From positions 62,001-126,000 of the forward strand of contig NZ_NMQT01000030.1 in NCBI RefSeq assembly GCF_002234405.1: a stretch of DNA of 64,000 bases. Reading direction: 5' to 3'. Shown here piece by piece: positions 43,050 through 51,162 of this stretch; the stretch's first letter is position 1; every line of letters starts with the position of its first letter. The DNA comes from Amycolatopsis thailandensis (GTDB lineage: Bacteria; Actinomycetota; Actinomycetes; Mycobacteriales; Pseudonocardiaceae). Under the pieces are notes generated by a model, which did not search any database, had not been told where the DNA came from, and saw nothing but the letters and a program-made list of their open reading frames with translations. A program made the translations under genes and the position numbers.

Positions 43050-44318
43050 TCAGGCGCGGTGGAGGGTGTTGCGCCGGGTTCGTTGTAGCGGGTCCAAGTA
43101 CTGGGGTGGAATGAATTCCGGTAGTCCGTCGGCTGCTATGTGGACTTGCCAGTCGCCGTGGTGGATCAGGCGGTGGTGGAAGCCGCAGAGGAGGACGAGG
43201 TTGCGGAGGTCGGTGGGTCCGCCGTCTGCCCAGTGATGAATGTGGTGGGCGTGGCAGTTCTTGGGTTTTCGGTGACAGCCGGGGAACGCGCAGCCCTGAT
43301 CGCGGATGTTGAGTGCGCGTCTCTGGCCTGGGGTGACGAACCGTCGTAGTCGCCCTACGTCGAGGGGTTCCCCGGCGGCGTTCATGACCACGGGGAGCAT
43401 CAGGCAGTCGCACGCGGCCATCCGCGCCTCGCGGGCGGTCATCTCGCCGACAAAATCGAGACACGCCTTTCCGATCCCGGATTTGAGTTCTTCCAGGCCG
43501 ATGGTCACGTGCACCAAGGTCCGGTATCCGCTGGTACCGGGCTGATCCGGGCAGGCGATCGCCAGATCGAGGAGCTCGGCCCACGCATCGCCCTGACGCT
43601 CGCATTTCATGCGCAGATCAGCTTGTCCGAATTCGTCCACTGGACGCGGCTTCGCATACGCCTCCAGGGCGGCGGCGGTGCGAGCCCCCAGCTCGTCATC
43701 GAGGAGGCCGGTGAGTTTCCAGAACCCGTCTCGGCGGCGTTCCAGGGTGATTTCGCGGCGGGGCTGTTTCGGTTCGGGTTCTTTGGGTTCGTTGCCGTCC
43801 GGGTCGAGCCAGCCGAGGATGTCCTCGGCGGCCTTCGTCACCTGCCGGGGGCCCGCGCCACGGCCCAGGTTGCCGAGGATCTTCTCCGCGCTTTCCCGAT
43901 CCTCGGCCGATGTATCGGACGGGAGTCTCCCCAGGGTTTCCAGGATCTGGTCGATCCGCTCATCCCCGATGACGCCCTCAGCAGCCGCCGCGCCCACAGT
44001 GGGCGCAAACGCCGGAACCTCGGTCCCGTCGAGATTTCGGGTCGGGTTCAAGGCGATCGCCCGCTTCACCACTGACTGCGCCTCACCCCGCGACAGCCCA
44101 GCCACATCGGCGAACCACGCCGCCGTCGACCCATAGCCATACAAGTCTTTCGAACCCCGAGACTCGACCTCCGCCAGGAATTGCCCCAGAGCGGCGGAGG
44201 CGACCCGCATCAACTGCAAGAACTGCTGCACGCCATGAGCAAGCTCCAGCTTGCCGGCACGCCACAACTCCTGCGGGAGTTCGGGAAGGAAGGTCTCGGA
44301 CACCCCTCCATAATACAC
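43050..44318 (-). CDS. DUF222 and HNH endonuclease (13E12 repeat family)
   Basis: The 422-residue protein has DUF222 over ~15-300 and a C-terminal HNH domain: RDQGCAFPGCHRKPKNCHAHHIHHWADGGPTDLRNLVLLCGFHHRLIHHGDW carries the His-Asn-His and paired Cys of a zinc-stabilised HNH nuclease. The family is the M. tuberculosis 13E12 repeat family, multicopy in actinobacteria. GTG at 44318 has GAGG five nt upstream; a GTG at 44303 would be too near GGAGG. A LexA box sits 8 nt before the start, so DNA damage probably induces it. GC- and repeat-rich 3' surroundings suggest past mobility. Confidence 0.9.
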   Translation of the reverse strand: MYYGGVSETFLPELPQELWRAGKLELAHGVQQFLQLMRVASAALGQFLAEVESRGSKDLYGYGSTAAWFADVAGLSRGEAQSVVKRAIALNPTRNLDGTEVPAFAPTVGAAAAEGVIGDERIDQILETLGRLPSDTSAEDRESAEKILGNLGRGAGPRQVTKAAEDILGWLDPDGNEPKEPEPKQPRREITLERRRDGFWKLTGLLDDELGARTAAALEAYAKPRPVDEFGQADLRMKCERQGDAWAELLDLAIACPDQPGTSGYRTLVHVTIGLEELKSGIGKACLDFVGEMTAREARMAACDCLMLPVVMNAAGEPLDVGRLRRFVTPGQRRALNIRDQGCAFPGCHRKPKNCHAHHIHHWADGGPTDLRNLVLLCGFHHRLIHHGDWQVHIAADGLPEFIPPQYLDPLQRTRRNTLHRA

Positions 44319-44325
44319 CTATTCC

Positions 44326-44341
44326 TCGAACACGTGTTCGT
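44326..44341 (-). promoter_or_regulatory. LexA/SOS box of the DUF222-HNH gene
   Basis: TCGAACACGTGTTCGT matches the actinobacterial SOS consensus TCGAAC-N4-GTTCGA at 15 of 16 fixed/spacer positions (only the last base differs). It ends 8 nt before the GTG at 44318, overlapping the probable promoter. Other 13E12-family genes are known LexA targets in M. tuberculosis. Confidence 0.75.
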
Positions 44342-44406
44342 AATTTTGTGTTACCGCGAACCCGCGCAGTTCCCACTTAAGAGTGAATCGGCAAGCTTCG
44401 CAATTA

Positions 44407-44860
44407 GGGGTCGTAACAGAATGATCTTGGGGTGTGGTTTGATGCCGTGTCTCGGTGATCGTTCTGTGAGGGGTGAGCTGGTGGGACAGCGGCGTCCGTG
44501 GGGGGCGATCGTGATGTGCTGGCGGCGGTTGCGGGATGTGGCAGCAGTTGCACGAGCTGCTGCTGGCGGAACTGCACGCGGCGGGCCAACTGGACTGGTC
44601 ACGGGCAGCCTTTGATGCATCGCATGTGCGGACGTTAAAATGGGCCATCACGCCTCTCGTCGCCCGCCGAGGCCAGGAACACGGCTCCGGCCTCGGTGTT
44701 CATCGCTGGGTCGTCGAGGGCGCCTTCGCCCTGCTGCACTGGTTTCGGCGGCTACGCATCCGCTGGGAGATCCGTGACGACCTCCACGACGCCTTCCTTA
44801 CCCTCGGCTGCGCCATCATCTGCTGGCGCAGACTCAAGTCCCACTCAATCTGTTAGGACC
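44407..44860 (+). mobile_element. IS5-family deletion derivative with both ends and TTA target duplication
   Basis: Terminal inverted repeats GGGGTCGTAACAGAATGA (44407-44424) and its 16/18 match at 44843-44860 bound the 454-bp element. TTA directly repeats on both sides (44404-44406, 44861-44863), the TNA target typical of IS5 elements. Inside, 44536-44856 encodes the start and end of a transposase in one frame (WQQLHELLLAEL..., ARRGQEHGSGLGVHRWVVEGAFALLHWFRRLRIRW) without the central DDE part. A second frame (WGAIVMCWRRLRD, near 44500-44535) shows an additional frameshift. It cannot transpose itself but may be moved in trans. Confidence 0.8.
44536..44856 (+). pseudogene. IS5-family transposase remnant, internal deletion
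   Basis: The 106-residue frame joins FDASHVRTLK directly to ITPLVARRGQEHGSGLG, whereas complete IS5 transposases have ~120 residues between these points, including two of the three catalytic acids. The remaining HRWVVEGAFALLHWFRRLRIRWEIRDDLHDAFLTLGCAIICWRRL is the conserved C-terminus with the last Glu. The N-terminal part lies in another frame upstream. Confidence 0.8.
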
Positions 44861-44903
44861 CCTTAGTGGGCACGGATCGCATGTTGGTGCGTTAAAGGGG
44901 GCA

Positions 44904-45053
44904 GGGAACATCACCCAGCTGATGCCGCAGATCCACCAGATCCCACCGTCCCGGCGGCGGCCCCGCCGGATCTGCGCCGACCGAGCCTGCCGCCTGCGTA
45001 TCCGCTGGAAAACCGCGACAACAATAGGGCGCCTCTCCGCATTCAGCCAGTGA
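44904..45053 (+). pseudogene. second IS5-type transposase fragment
   Basis: A frame of 49 residues, GNITQLMPQIHQIPPSRRRPRRICADRA, matches the central part of IS5 transposases (usual form GNRNDVTQLMPLLDAVPPV...RRPDRVFADRGYD). This is precisely the part deleted from the element at 44407-44860, but it lies outside its inverted repeat. It must come from rearrangement or from another insertion. Confidence 0.6.
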
Positions 45054-45101
45054 GCTCCAGAAGGCCGCCACCGGGAGGGCGGGTCGCTTAGCATCGGCAC
45101 C

Positions 45102-45398
45102 ATGACGACAGTCGAACTGACCCGCTTCAAGGTCCCGGCCGACCGCGCGGCCGAACTGCTCCAGGCCCGTGCCGCGATGCTCGCCGACTTCCGGGCCGAC
45201 CGGGAGGGTTTCCTCGATGCCCAGCTGATCCGGGTCGACGACGAGACCTGGCTCGACGTCGTGTGGTGGCGTTCCTCCGAGGACTTCGCCGCGTCGCGGG
45301 AGAAGGGGGCGAACCTGCCCGGGATCAAGGCCTTCTTCGCGCCCATCGCCGAGCTGATCTCCGCCGAGGAGGGCGTAACCGACGACTACCGGGCCTGA
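45102..45398 (+). CDS. antibiotic biosynthesis monooxygenase (ABM) domain protein
   Basis: The 98-residue protein is a single ABM ferredoxin-like domain: VELTRFKVPADRAAELLQARAAMLADFRADREGFLDAQLIRVDDETWLDVVWWRSSEDF. These proteins oxidise small aromatics or are stress proteins; dimerisation is usual. TTAGCAT directly before the ATG suggests a leaderless start. DUF1684 follows after 85 nt. Confidence 0.82.
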   Translation: MTTVELTRFKVPADRAAELLQARAAMLADFRADREGFLDAQLIRVDDETWLDVVWWRSSEDFAASREKGANLPGIKAFFAPIAELISAEEGVTDDYRA

Positions 45399-45483
45399 CG
45401 CGCCCACATCCTGGGACACGAAATATCGCCGTCCGCACATCGTTGACCTGGGAGAACGAGCAAGGTCACGGAAGGGATCGCCG

Positions 45484-46281
45484 ATGAGCACAAGCCTGGA
45501 CACCTTCACGCGGGACTGGCAGGACTGGAAGACCCAGCGCGAGCGAGACCTCGCCGACCCGCTCGGCTGGCTCGCCCTGGTCTCGCTCGACTGGCTCGAG
45601 GACAAGCCGCGCGCCTACGAGGGCCTGCCCGGACTGTGGTGGCAGGACACGGACGCGGCCTACCTCGACCCGCAGGGCGCGGACCTCTCCCACGACGGCG
45701 AACGGCTCACCGGCGTCCGGCGCTTCGAGCTGGTCAACAGCGGTGCGACCACCCGGGTCGTCGCGGGGGACATCGAGATCGAGGTCGCGCGCCGTGGCGG
45801 TTACCTGATCCGCACGCACGACCCGAAAGCGCCGGTGCTGAACGCTTTCCGCGGTATCCCGGCGTACGAACCCGACGCGGCCTGGGTGCTGACCGGGACC
45901 TTCGAGGCCTTCGACGAGCCGAAACCGACCACTGTCGGCGCCGTCGTCGAAGGACTCAGTCACGTCTACGTCTCCCCGGGCATCGTGCGGTTCGAACACG
46001 ACGGCGTGGAGCACACGCTCACCGCGTTCAACGGCAAGAAGGACGGTCTGCTCATCCTGTTCACCGACGCCACGAGCGGCATCACCACCTACGCGGCGAA
46101 CCGGTCGCTCGCGGTGCCTCCGCCGGATGAAAACGGCTCTGTAGTCCTCGACTTCACCCGCGCGACGAATCTCCCGTGCGCGTTCACCGATTTCGCCACG
46201 TGCCCCTTGCCGCCGGCGGGCAACAACCTCCCGTTCGCGGTGGAAGCGGGGGAGAAGCTGCCCTACGAGCGCCCACGCTGA
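45484..46281 (+). CDS. DUF1684 family protein (265 aa)
   Basis: The protein starts with FTRDWQDWKTQRERDLADPLGWLALVSLDWL, the DUF1684 hallmark, and ends with the conserved DFTRATNLPCAFTDFATCPLPPAGNNLPFAVEAGEKLP. The fold is all-beta and the biochemical role is unknown. GGAAGGGA lies ~6 nt before the ATG. The 3' end overlaps the convergent BtrH-like gene by 19 bp. Confidence 0.88.
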   Translation: MSTSLDTFTRDWQDWKTQRERDLADPLGWLALVSLDWLEDKPRAYEGLPGLWWQDTDAAYLDPQGADLSHDGERLTGVRRFELVNSGATTRVVAGDIEIEVARRGGYLIRTHDPKAPVLNAFRGIPAYEPDAAWVLTGTFEAFDEPKPTTVGAVVEGLSHVYVSPGIVRFEHDGVEHTLTAFNGKKDGLLILFTDATSGITTYAANRSLAVPPPDENGSVVLDFTRATNLPCAFTDFATCPLPPAGNNLPFAVEAGEKLPYERPR

Positions 46282-47258
46282 ACCGTCGCCAGAGCCGTCA
46301 TCGCCTCCTGTTCGCGCTGAGCCAGCTCGGACAGGATGGCGGACGCGTCGGCGAGCCGTCGGGCGTCGCCGGTTTCCCCGGCCTGTGCGAACAATCGCGC
46401 GACCTCTGTCCACAGTGGAACGATCTCGCGGTACTTCTCATACGCTGTGCGGAGACCGGCGTCGTCGACGAGTGTCGTGCACTCTTCGAGGAAGTCCCGG
46501 TAGATCCGGCGGAAGAGCGCACCGCCGGTCCCCGCCCGCTCCATCAGGACGGCGGCCTGCGGAAGGTCGCGGGCCGGTTCGCTGCTGCGCTCCAGCCATT
46601 TTCGCACCTGGACGGCGGCCTTGCCGATCCCGCGATACCCGAGGTTGGCGATGGGCGGGTTCAGGAACTCCGCCGCGTTGGCCCGTACCGCCGTGCGGAC
46701 GGCGTCGGCGAGCGGGACAAGGGGTGCGTCCACGCCGATGGTGAACGAGCGGTTCTTCGCCGTCATCGGTCCCTTTTCGCCGCGGGCGCGCTCCAGACTC
46801 GTCAATGACGTCGACACGGCACCGCCTTGCTGCGTGGTGTCGACGAGGAAGGCGTTCTCGCCGTCGTAGCCGTACAAAGCCGCGAAGTGTCCTCCGAAGT
46901 GGACTTTCGAGGTGAAGTACTCGAGGTGGTACGAGTCGAGCTGAAGACCGACGGGGAAACCGGCTTCGATCTGCTCGGCCACGTTCCGCCACGCTGTGCG
47001 CGCCGACGTCGTTTCCTTGACCCGCAAGGTGAGTCCGAGGCGTTCAGCCAGCTTCCGGGTGATCTCGGCGGGTTTCGCGCGCCCGCCGAGAAAGGGGAAC
47101 GGCAGATTCTTCCCGTCCCAGTAGATGAAGCCCAGCCCTTCACCCAGCCCGAACAGCATCGGCTCGGACAGCTCGACCCCGGCGTGCCGCAGGAGGACGT
47201 CGAGGGTGCTGGTCTCGCAGTGCTCCCCGCCCTCGGTCTTGACGCCGTCGAGGATCAC
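46263..47258 (-). CDS. BtrH N-terminal/DUF4872 domain protein (331 aa)
   Basis: The N-terminal ~150 residues form a papain-like BtrH domain: GGEHCETSTLDVLLRHAGVELSEPMLFGLGEGLGFIYW holds the catalytic Cys, and HFGGHFAALYGYDGENAFLVDTTQQG the His and Asp. BtrH is the acyltransferase that moves an acyl group from carrier protein in butirosin synthesis; related proteins occur outside such clusters. The DUF4872 C-terminus is helical (YEKYREIVPLWTEVARLFAQAG). GTG at 47258 overlaps the MerR stop as GTGA, so it is cotranscribed with its probable regulator. Confidence 0.8.
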   Translation of the reverse strand: MILDGVKTEGGEHCETSTLDVLLRHAGVELSEPMLFGLGEGLGFIYWDGKNLPFPFLGGRAKPAEITRKLAERLGLTLRVKETTSARTAWRNVAEQIEAGFPVGLQLDSYHLEYFTSKVHFGGHFAALYGYDGENAFLVDTTQQGGAVSTSLTSLERARGEKGPMTAKNRSFTIGVDAPLVPLADAVRTAVRANAAEFLNPPIANLGYRGIGKAAVQVRKWLERSSEPARDLPQAAVLMERAGTGGALFRRIYRDFLEECTTLVDDAGLRTAYEKYREIVPLWTEVARLFAQAGETGDARRLADASAILSELAQREQEAMTALATVQRGRS

Positions 47259-48058
47259 GCGGTCACCGGCCAGGCGATCTCGGTGCGGTAGGCCTCGGGC
47301 GCGACCGCCGGGCCGGGCGCCACCAGGTACAACTCCTCGGCGGGCCCGGTCGGGACGCGGTCGCGTTCGGCGATCCAGCGGCCCAGCGATCGGTAGGCCG
47401 CCTCGACGTCTTCGTAGCCGCCCTCGTGGATCGTCGCGGCGAGCAGGCCACCGGGAAGCTCGGCGGAACCGATCTCGCCGTCGTCCCGCACCGGCCCGTC
47501 CACCGGGACGAACAGTTCGACGGACAGCTCGTCGGGATCATCGGTGCGATAGCGGGTCCCGGGCGGGCCGGACGGCATGACGCCTTGAGCGTCGAGCGCC
47601 GCGAACAGCCGGGCGTAGGCGGGACCGATCCGCTCGGCCAGGCCGCTCAGCGGGGTCTGGATCGTCAGGCGGGCGATCGGCTGCGGCGTGCGCACGCGCT
47701 CGTAGACGTGCAGCCACCGCGTCGGCTCGGCGAGGACGGAGTCGAGCCCGCCGCTGATCGCCGCGAGTTCCGCGGCCCGCGCGGCCACCCGGTCGTGGTG
47801 CCGTTTGATCGCGGCCTTCACCTCGTCCGGGGTACCCGCGTCGAGGATCTCGGCGATCTCCGCCAGCGGCACCTCCAGTTCCCGCAGCCGCCGGATCAAG
47901 CCCGCGCGGGCGAACTGCTCCAGCGAGTACCGGCGGTACCCGGAGCCGGGGTCGATCCTGGCTGGCACCAGCAGCCCGAGCCGGTCGTAGTTCCGCAGCG
48001 CGCGGACCGACAGCCTGGTGGCGTGCGCGAACACGCCGATCGGCATCAAGGTCGTCAT
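47255..48058 (-). CDS. MerR family regulator with GyrI-like effector domain
   Basis: The 267-residue protein has the MerR winged HTH (IGVFAHATRLSVRALRNYDRLGLLVPARIDPGSGYRRYSLEQF), a dimerisation coiled coil (~70-120), and a C-terminal GyrI/SOUL-like ligand domain (RTDDPDELSVELFVPVDGPV, ATIHEGGYEDVEAAYRSLGRWI). It should bind the dyad in its own promoter (48065-48095), bend the 19-bp spacer and activate itself and the BtrH-like gene when a small ligand binds. The ATG at 48058 is 6 nt after the -10, so leaderless. Confidence 0.9.
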   Translation of the reverse strand: MTTLMPIGVFAHATRLSVRALRNYDRLGLLVPARIDPGSGYRRYSLEQFARAGLIRRLRELEVPLAEIAEILDAGTPDEVKAAIKRHHDRVAARAAELAAISGGLDSVLAEPTRWLHVYERVRTPQPIARLTIQTPLSGLAERIGPAYARLFAALDAQGVMPSGPPGTRYRTDDPDELSVELFVPVDGPVRDDGEIGSAELPGGLLAATIHEGGYEDVEAAYRSLGRWIAERDRVPTGPAEELYLVAPGPAVAPEAYRTEIAWPVTA

Positions 48059-48064
48059 GGGAAC

Positions 48065-48095
48065 AGCCTGAACCCTCTCCCGGGGAGAGGGTCAA
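48065..48095 (-). promoter_or_regulatory. MerR-type promoter with 19-bp spacer and dyad operator
   Basis: On the minus strand TTGACC (48095-48090) and CAGGCT (48070-48065) are 19 nt apart, the long spacing that MerR regulators correct. The spacer holds the dyad ACCCTCTCC-CGG-GGAGAGGGT (48072-48092), centred between the boxes. Transcription would start near the ATG at 48058. Confidence 0.75.
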
Positions 48096-48104
48096 CCCGG
48101 TAGC

Positions 48105-51005
48105 TCACCCCAGTGACAGCCGATCGAGATCCGGGGCGGACGCGTGGTCGTTGGACAGCTTGATCGTGTTCGCTCCCGCCTTCAGTTCGACCGGCACCGA
48201 CGTCGTGAGCTGGGTGTTGTTGCCGGCGCCATCGACCTTCACCTCGACCGGAGCGCCGCCGTTGACCGTGACGAAGTACGAGCGCGGCCCGTTGACGGTG
48301 AAGTCGATGTGGAGGGTGTAGCGCCTGGTCTCGGGCACGGTGACGTCGTCGAACCGCACGAACGAGTCCGGATCGCCGCCGATGTTGCGGACCTTCTGGC
48401 CGCCTGAGCAGACCCCGCAGTTCGTGACGCCCGCGCCGCCGACGTCGTTCGCCGAATCTTCGGCCTCGCGCATGAAGACCCGGTCCGCCGGTCGCGGGCT
48501 CACCCGCACCGGCTTGCTCACGGATTTCGTGCGGCCGAGGAGGTCGAACGACGCGGTGACCGGGATGTCGGCCGCGGTGACGCCTTCGGGCGGCACCAGC
48601 GTCCAGGACGCTTCGAGTTCGTTCCCGACGCGCATGGACCCCGCTTTCGCCGGAGCGCCCTGCACGCTCCAGCCCGTCGGGACGACCGGAGCCAGCGTGA
48701 CCTCGCCGATCGCGTCATCGGCGTCGAGTCGCAGCTTCGCGTTGACCCGCAAGGACTGCCGCCCCGGGGAAAGCCATTGGACGCCACCGGGTTCGACGGT
48801 CAGGGTCGTCTTCGGGATGTAGGACGACGGCGGCAGGGGAGCGATCGCGATCCGGTCGAGGCCCGGCCCCGGCGTGGCTTTGCTGAACACCTTGAGTGTG
48901 TTTCCCCCGGCGTTCAAGGCGACGGGGATCGCCGTCGAGGCCACGGTTCCCGGTGTGCCGTCGTCGATCGCGGTCTCGACGGGCGCACCACCGTTGACGC
49001 TCACCGATACCGACGTCGCGGGCCCGGCCGAGGTGTCGAGCTGAAGCCGGTACGTCCCGGCCTCCGCGACCGTCACCCCCGGATAGGTGACCGAGTTGCG
49101 CGGGCCGCCGCCGAGCCCGGTGACCTGGAACGATCCGGAGCACGAGGTGCACCAGCCGAGGCGGGCGCGGCCGTCGTGGTCGTTGCGGAAGGACTCGGCC
49201 TCCAGCGGAGCCCGGTCACCCGGAAGCGACGTCGGGTAGCCGGACGCCACCTTGATCTCGTCGATCGCCAATTGCCGGTAGAAGGGTTTCGCCTGCGGGC
49301 CGGACCAGGTGTTCAGCACCTCGAGTTTGACGAAACGGGTCTGCCGTTCGCCGAAATCGATGAACTGCACGCCGCGAGCGCTCGGCATCGCCCCGGTGCG
49401 CACCGGGGCGCCCCAGTTCCGGCCGTCGTCGCTGACGTAGACGCGATAGTCCTTGATCCGGGACGAGTCCTCCGGCCTGCCGAACGATTCGCGCGCGTGC
49501 GTCGGCGACATCTCGCGCTGGTTCACCGCGAGATACGCCGCCGTCCGCCGCTTGCCGAGATCCAAGGTCAGGGAGACCGGTTGCTTGCCGTCGGCGTCCC
49601 AGTAGTTCTCGAAGTTCCCGTCGACGAGGTTCGACGCCGGGTGACCCGCGCGCGAGGACGAAGCGGTCGCCTTGATCGTCCGGGAGTCGAGGAAGTGCCG
49701 CTGCCCGGCGGTTTCGACCTTGAACACCGTGTCGTAGGTGTCCCAGTCCTTGATGTCCACAATGGTCAGATACCCGGCGGACTGACTGAAACGCAGCGGT
49801 TTCCCGGTGCGCACGTCGGACACCTTGGTCACCTGGTAGCCGTTGTCGCGCAGGCGGAGCAGATCGGTGCTCGGGCGGGTGACCACGTGCAAATACTGCG
49901 TCCCGGCGCCGGGCTCGACGGTGATGACGCCGTGCGCGCCGTCGTTCCAGAAGCCGGGCTGCATCCCGCCGTACATGTACCCGCCGCCCTCTTTGCCCTG
50001 CAGGGAGGATTTGATCGGGGGCACCCAGCTCGCCATGAAGTTGTTGTATGCCTCCTGCTGCGGCGGGAACTTCCCGTTCACCATCGGGGTTTCGGCCATC
50101 AGCGACTTCATCGACGAACCCGCGTTGGTGATGTAGCGACCGGTGGACAGCCGGAAGTCGACGGCCTGATCGGTACCGTCGTACCACCAGCCGCCATTGG
50201 TCGGCAGCTTGTAGTCGGCCTCGGTGAGCCGCGGCATCGGGGTGAACGCGGCCTGCGGGTAGTCGTACGGCGGGGTGATGCCGGTCTTCTGCTCGTTGCT
50301 GACGGTGTCCATGATCGGCGTGTCCTCGTTGTTGTTGCTCAGCAACCAGGACGGTCGTTTCTCACGGATCTGTTCGTAGAGCTTGTTCTTCTCCCAATAG
50401 TCGTTGTCGTTGTCGATCCAGAACCCGGCGAGGTCCGCGTAGCGGTCCATGACCTCGTGGAAGAGGTCGTAGCTGTACTCGCCGAAACCGGGGCGGGTGG
50501 TCAGGTCGACCTGCTTGCCCTTGTAGGCGGAGTACGCGGCGGAATCCAGCGACTCGACGCCGGTTTCCTTGTGCCACTGGGGATCGTCGGTCATGTAGAG
50601 GATCGTCCGGATACCTTTGGCGTTTCCGGCCTTGACGAGCTCGCCGAGGAGGTCGCGACGCGTGGCGCAGCTGCCCGGGATCGCCGACGGCCACGGCCGC
50701 GCGTAGCCCAGCCTGCTGTGGAAGGTGGCGAGCACGATGTAGGAGGCGCCGAGTTTGCGGGCCTCGTCCACCCAGTAGTCGGCGCTCCAGCCGCCGTCGG
50801 TGACGGCACGTTCCCAGGCGGCGCAGTCGGTCTGCCGTGGCGCGGTGAACATGCCCCAGTGGAGGAAGAGCCCCGCGGTGGCCTCGCGCAGCCATTTCTG
50901 GCGGGGATGGTGCAGTTCCGCGCTCGCCGGCGGCGTGGTGAGCAGACCCGCCACCAGGGCGAGGACCAGGGCGAGCCAGGCGGTGCGGTGAACTCTCATG
51001 ACCAT
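48105..51005 (-). CDS. secreted alpha-L-fucosidase-like (GH29) enzyme with carbohydrate-binding domains
   Basis: The 966-residue protein has a signal peptide (to ~29, TTPPASAEL), a GH29 TIM barrel at ~32-340 (FLHWGMFTAPRQTD, IVLATFHSRLGYARPW, GFWIDNDNDYWEKNKLYEQIR where the Asp is the likely nucleophile), then an F5/8-type C (CBM32) domain at ~445-590 (ASNLVDGNFENYWDADG, YRVYVSDDGRNWG), and two CBM35/6-like beta sandwiches at ~600-730 and ~860-966 (both CGVCSGG- or CTSCSGS-like with matching VTVNGGAPVE). It should release fucose or related sugars from glycans outside the cell. ATG at 51005 or 50999. Confidence 0.82.
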   Translation of the reverse strand: MVMRVHRTAWLALVLALVAGLLTTPPASAELHHPRQKWLREATAGLFLHWGMFTAPRQTDCAAWERAVTDGGWSADYWVDEARKLGASYIVLATFHSRLGYARPWPSAIPGSCATRRDLLGELVKAGNAKGIRTILYMTDDPQWHKETGVESLDSAAYSAYKGKQVDLTTRPGFGEYSYDLFHEVMDRYADLAGFWIDNDNDYWEKNKLYEQIREKRPSWLLSNNNEDTPIMDTVSNEQKTGITPPYDYPQAAFTPMPRLTEADYKLPTNGGWWYDGTDQAVDFRLSTGRYITNAGSSMKSLMAETPMVNGKFPPQQEAYNNFMASWVPPIKSSLQGKEGGGYMYGGMQPGFWNDGAHGVITVEPGAGTQYLHVVTRPSTDLLRLRDNGYQVTKVSDVRTGKPLRFSQSAGYLTIVDIKDWDTYDTVFKVETAGQRHFLDSRTIKATASSSRAGHPASNLVDGNFENYWDADGKQPVSLTLDLGKRRTAAYLAVNQREMSPTHARESFGRPEDSSRIKDYRVYVSDDGRNWGAPVRTGAMPSARGVQFIDFGERQTRFVKLEVLNTWSGPQAKPFYRQLAIDEIKVASGYPTSLPGDRAPLEAESFRNDHDGRARLGWCTSCSGSFQVTGLGGGPRNSVTYPGVTVAEAGTYRLQLDTSAGPATSVSVSVNGGAPVETAIDDGTPGTVASTAIPVALNAGGNTLKVFSKATPGPGLDRIAIAPLPPSSYIPKTTLTVEPGGVQWLSPGRQSLRVNAKLRLDADDAIGEVTLAPVVPTGWSVQGAPAKAGSMRVGNELEASWTLVPPEGVTAADIPVTASFDLLGRTKSVSKPVRVSPRPADRVFMREAEDSANDVGGAGVTNCGVCSGGQKVRNIGGDPDSFVRFDDVTVPETRRYTLHIDFTVNGPRSYFVTVNGGAPVEVKVDGAGNNTQLTTSVPVELKAGANTIKLSNDHASAPDLDRLSLG

Positions 51006-51120
51006 CCGCTCTCATCTAGGGCGTGGTTGCCGAGAGATCCGATGATTGCGGCAGATATCTCGGCGGTCAAGCCCCGTTGAGCGGGACATAGCTCTAGTCG
51101 TCGGAGGTGTCGCGCGACGA

Positions 51121-51149
51121 AGCCCTCTCGTCTGCAGTACGAGAGGGCT
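51121..51149 (-). terminator. terminator of the HESRH metalloprotein gene
   Basis: AGCCCTCTCGT (51121-51131) pairs exactly with 51139-51149 around a 7-nt loop, 13 nt past the stop of the minus-strand gene at 51163. The short tract TTCGTCG follows. The rest of 51006-51120 shows nothing recognisable. Confidence 0.7.
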
Positions 51150-51162
51150 TGCCGGGCTTGAC

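Noticed and set aside
46263-47258. BtrH-like gene as sign of an aminoglycoside biosynthetic cluster
   Set aside because: No carrier protein, aminotransferase or glycosyltransferase genes of such a pathway lie nearby.
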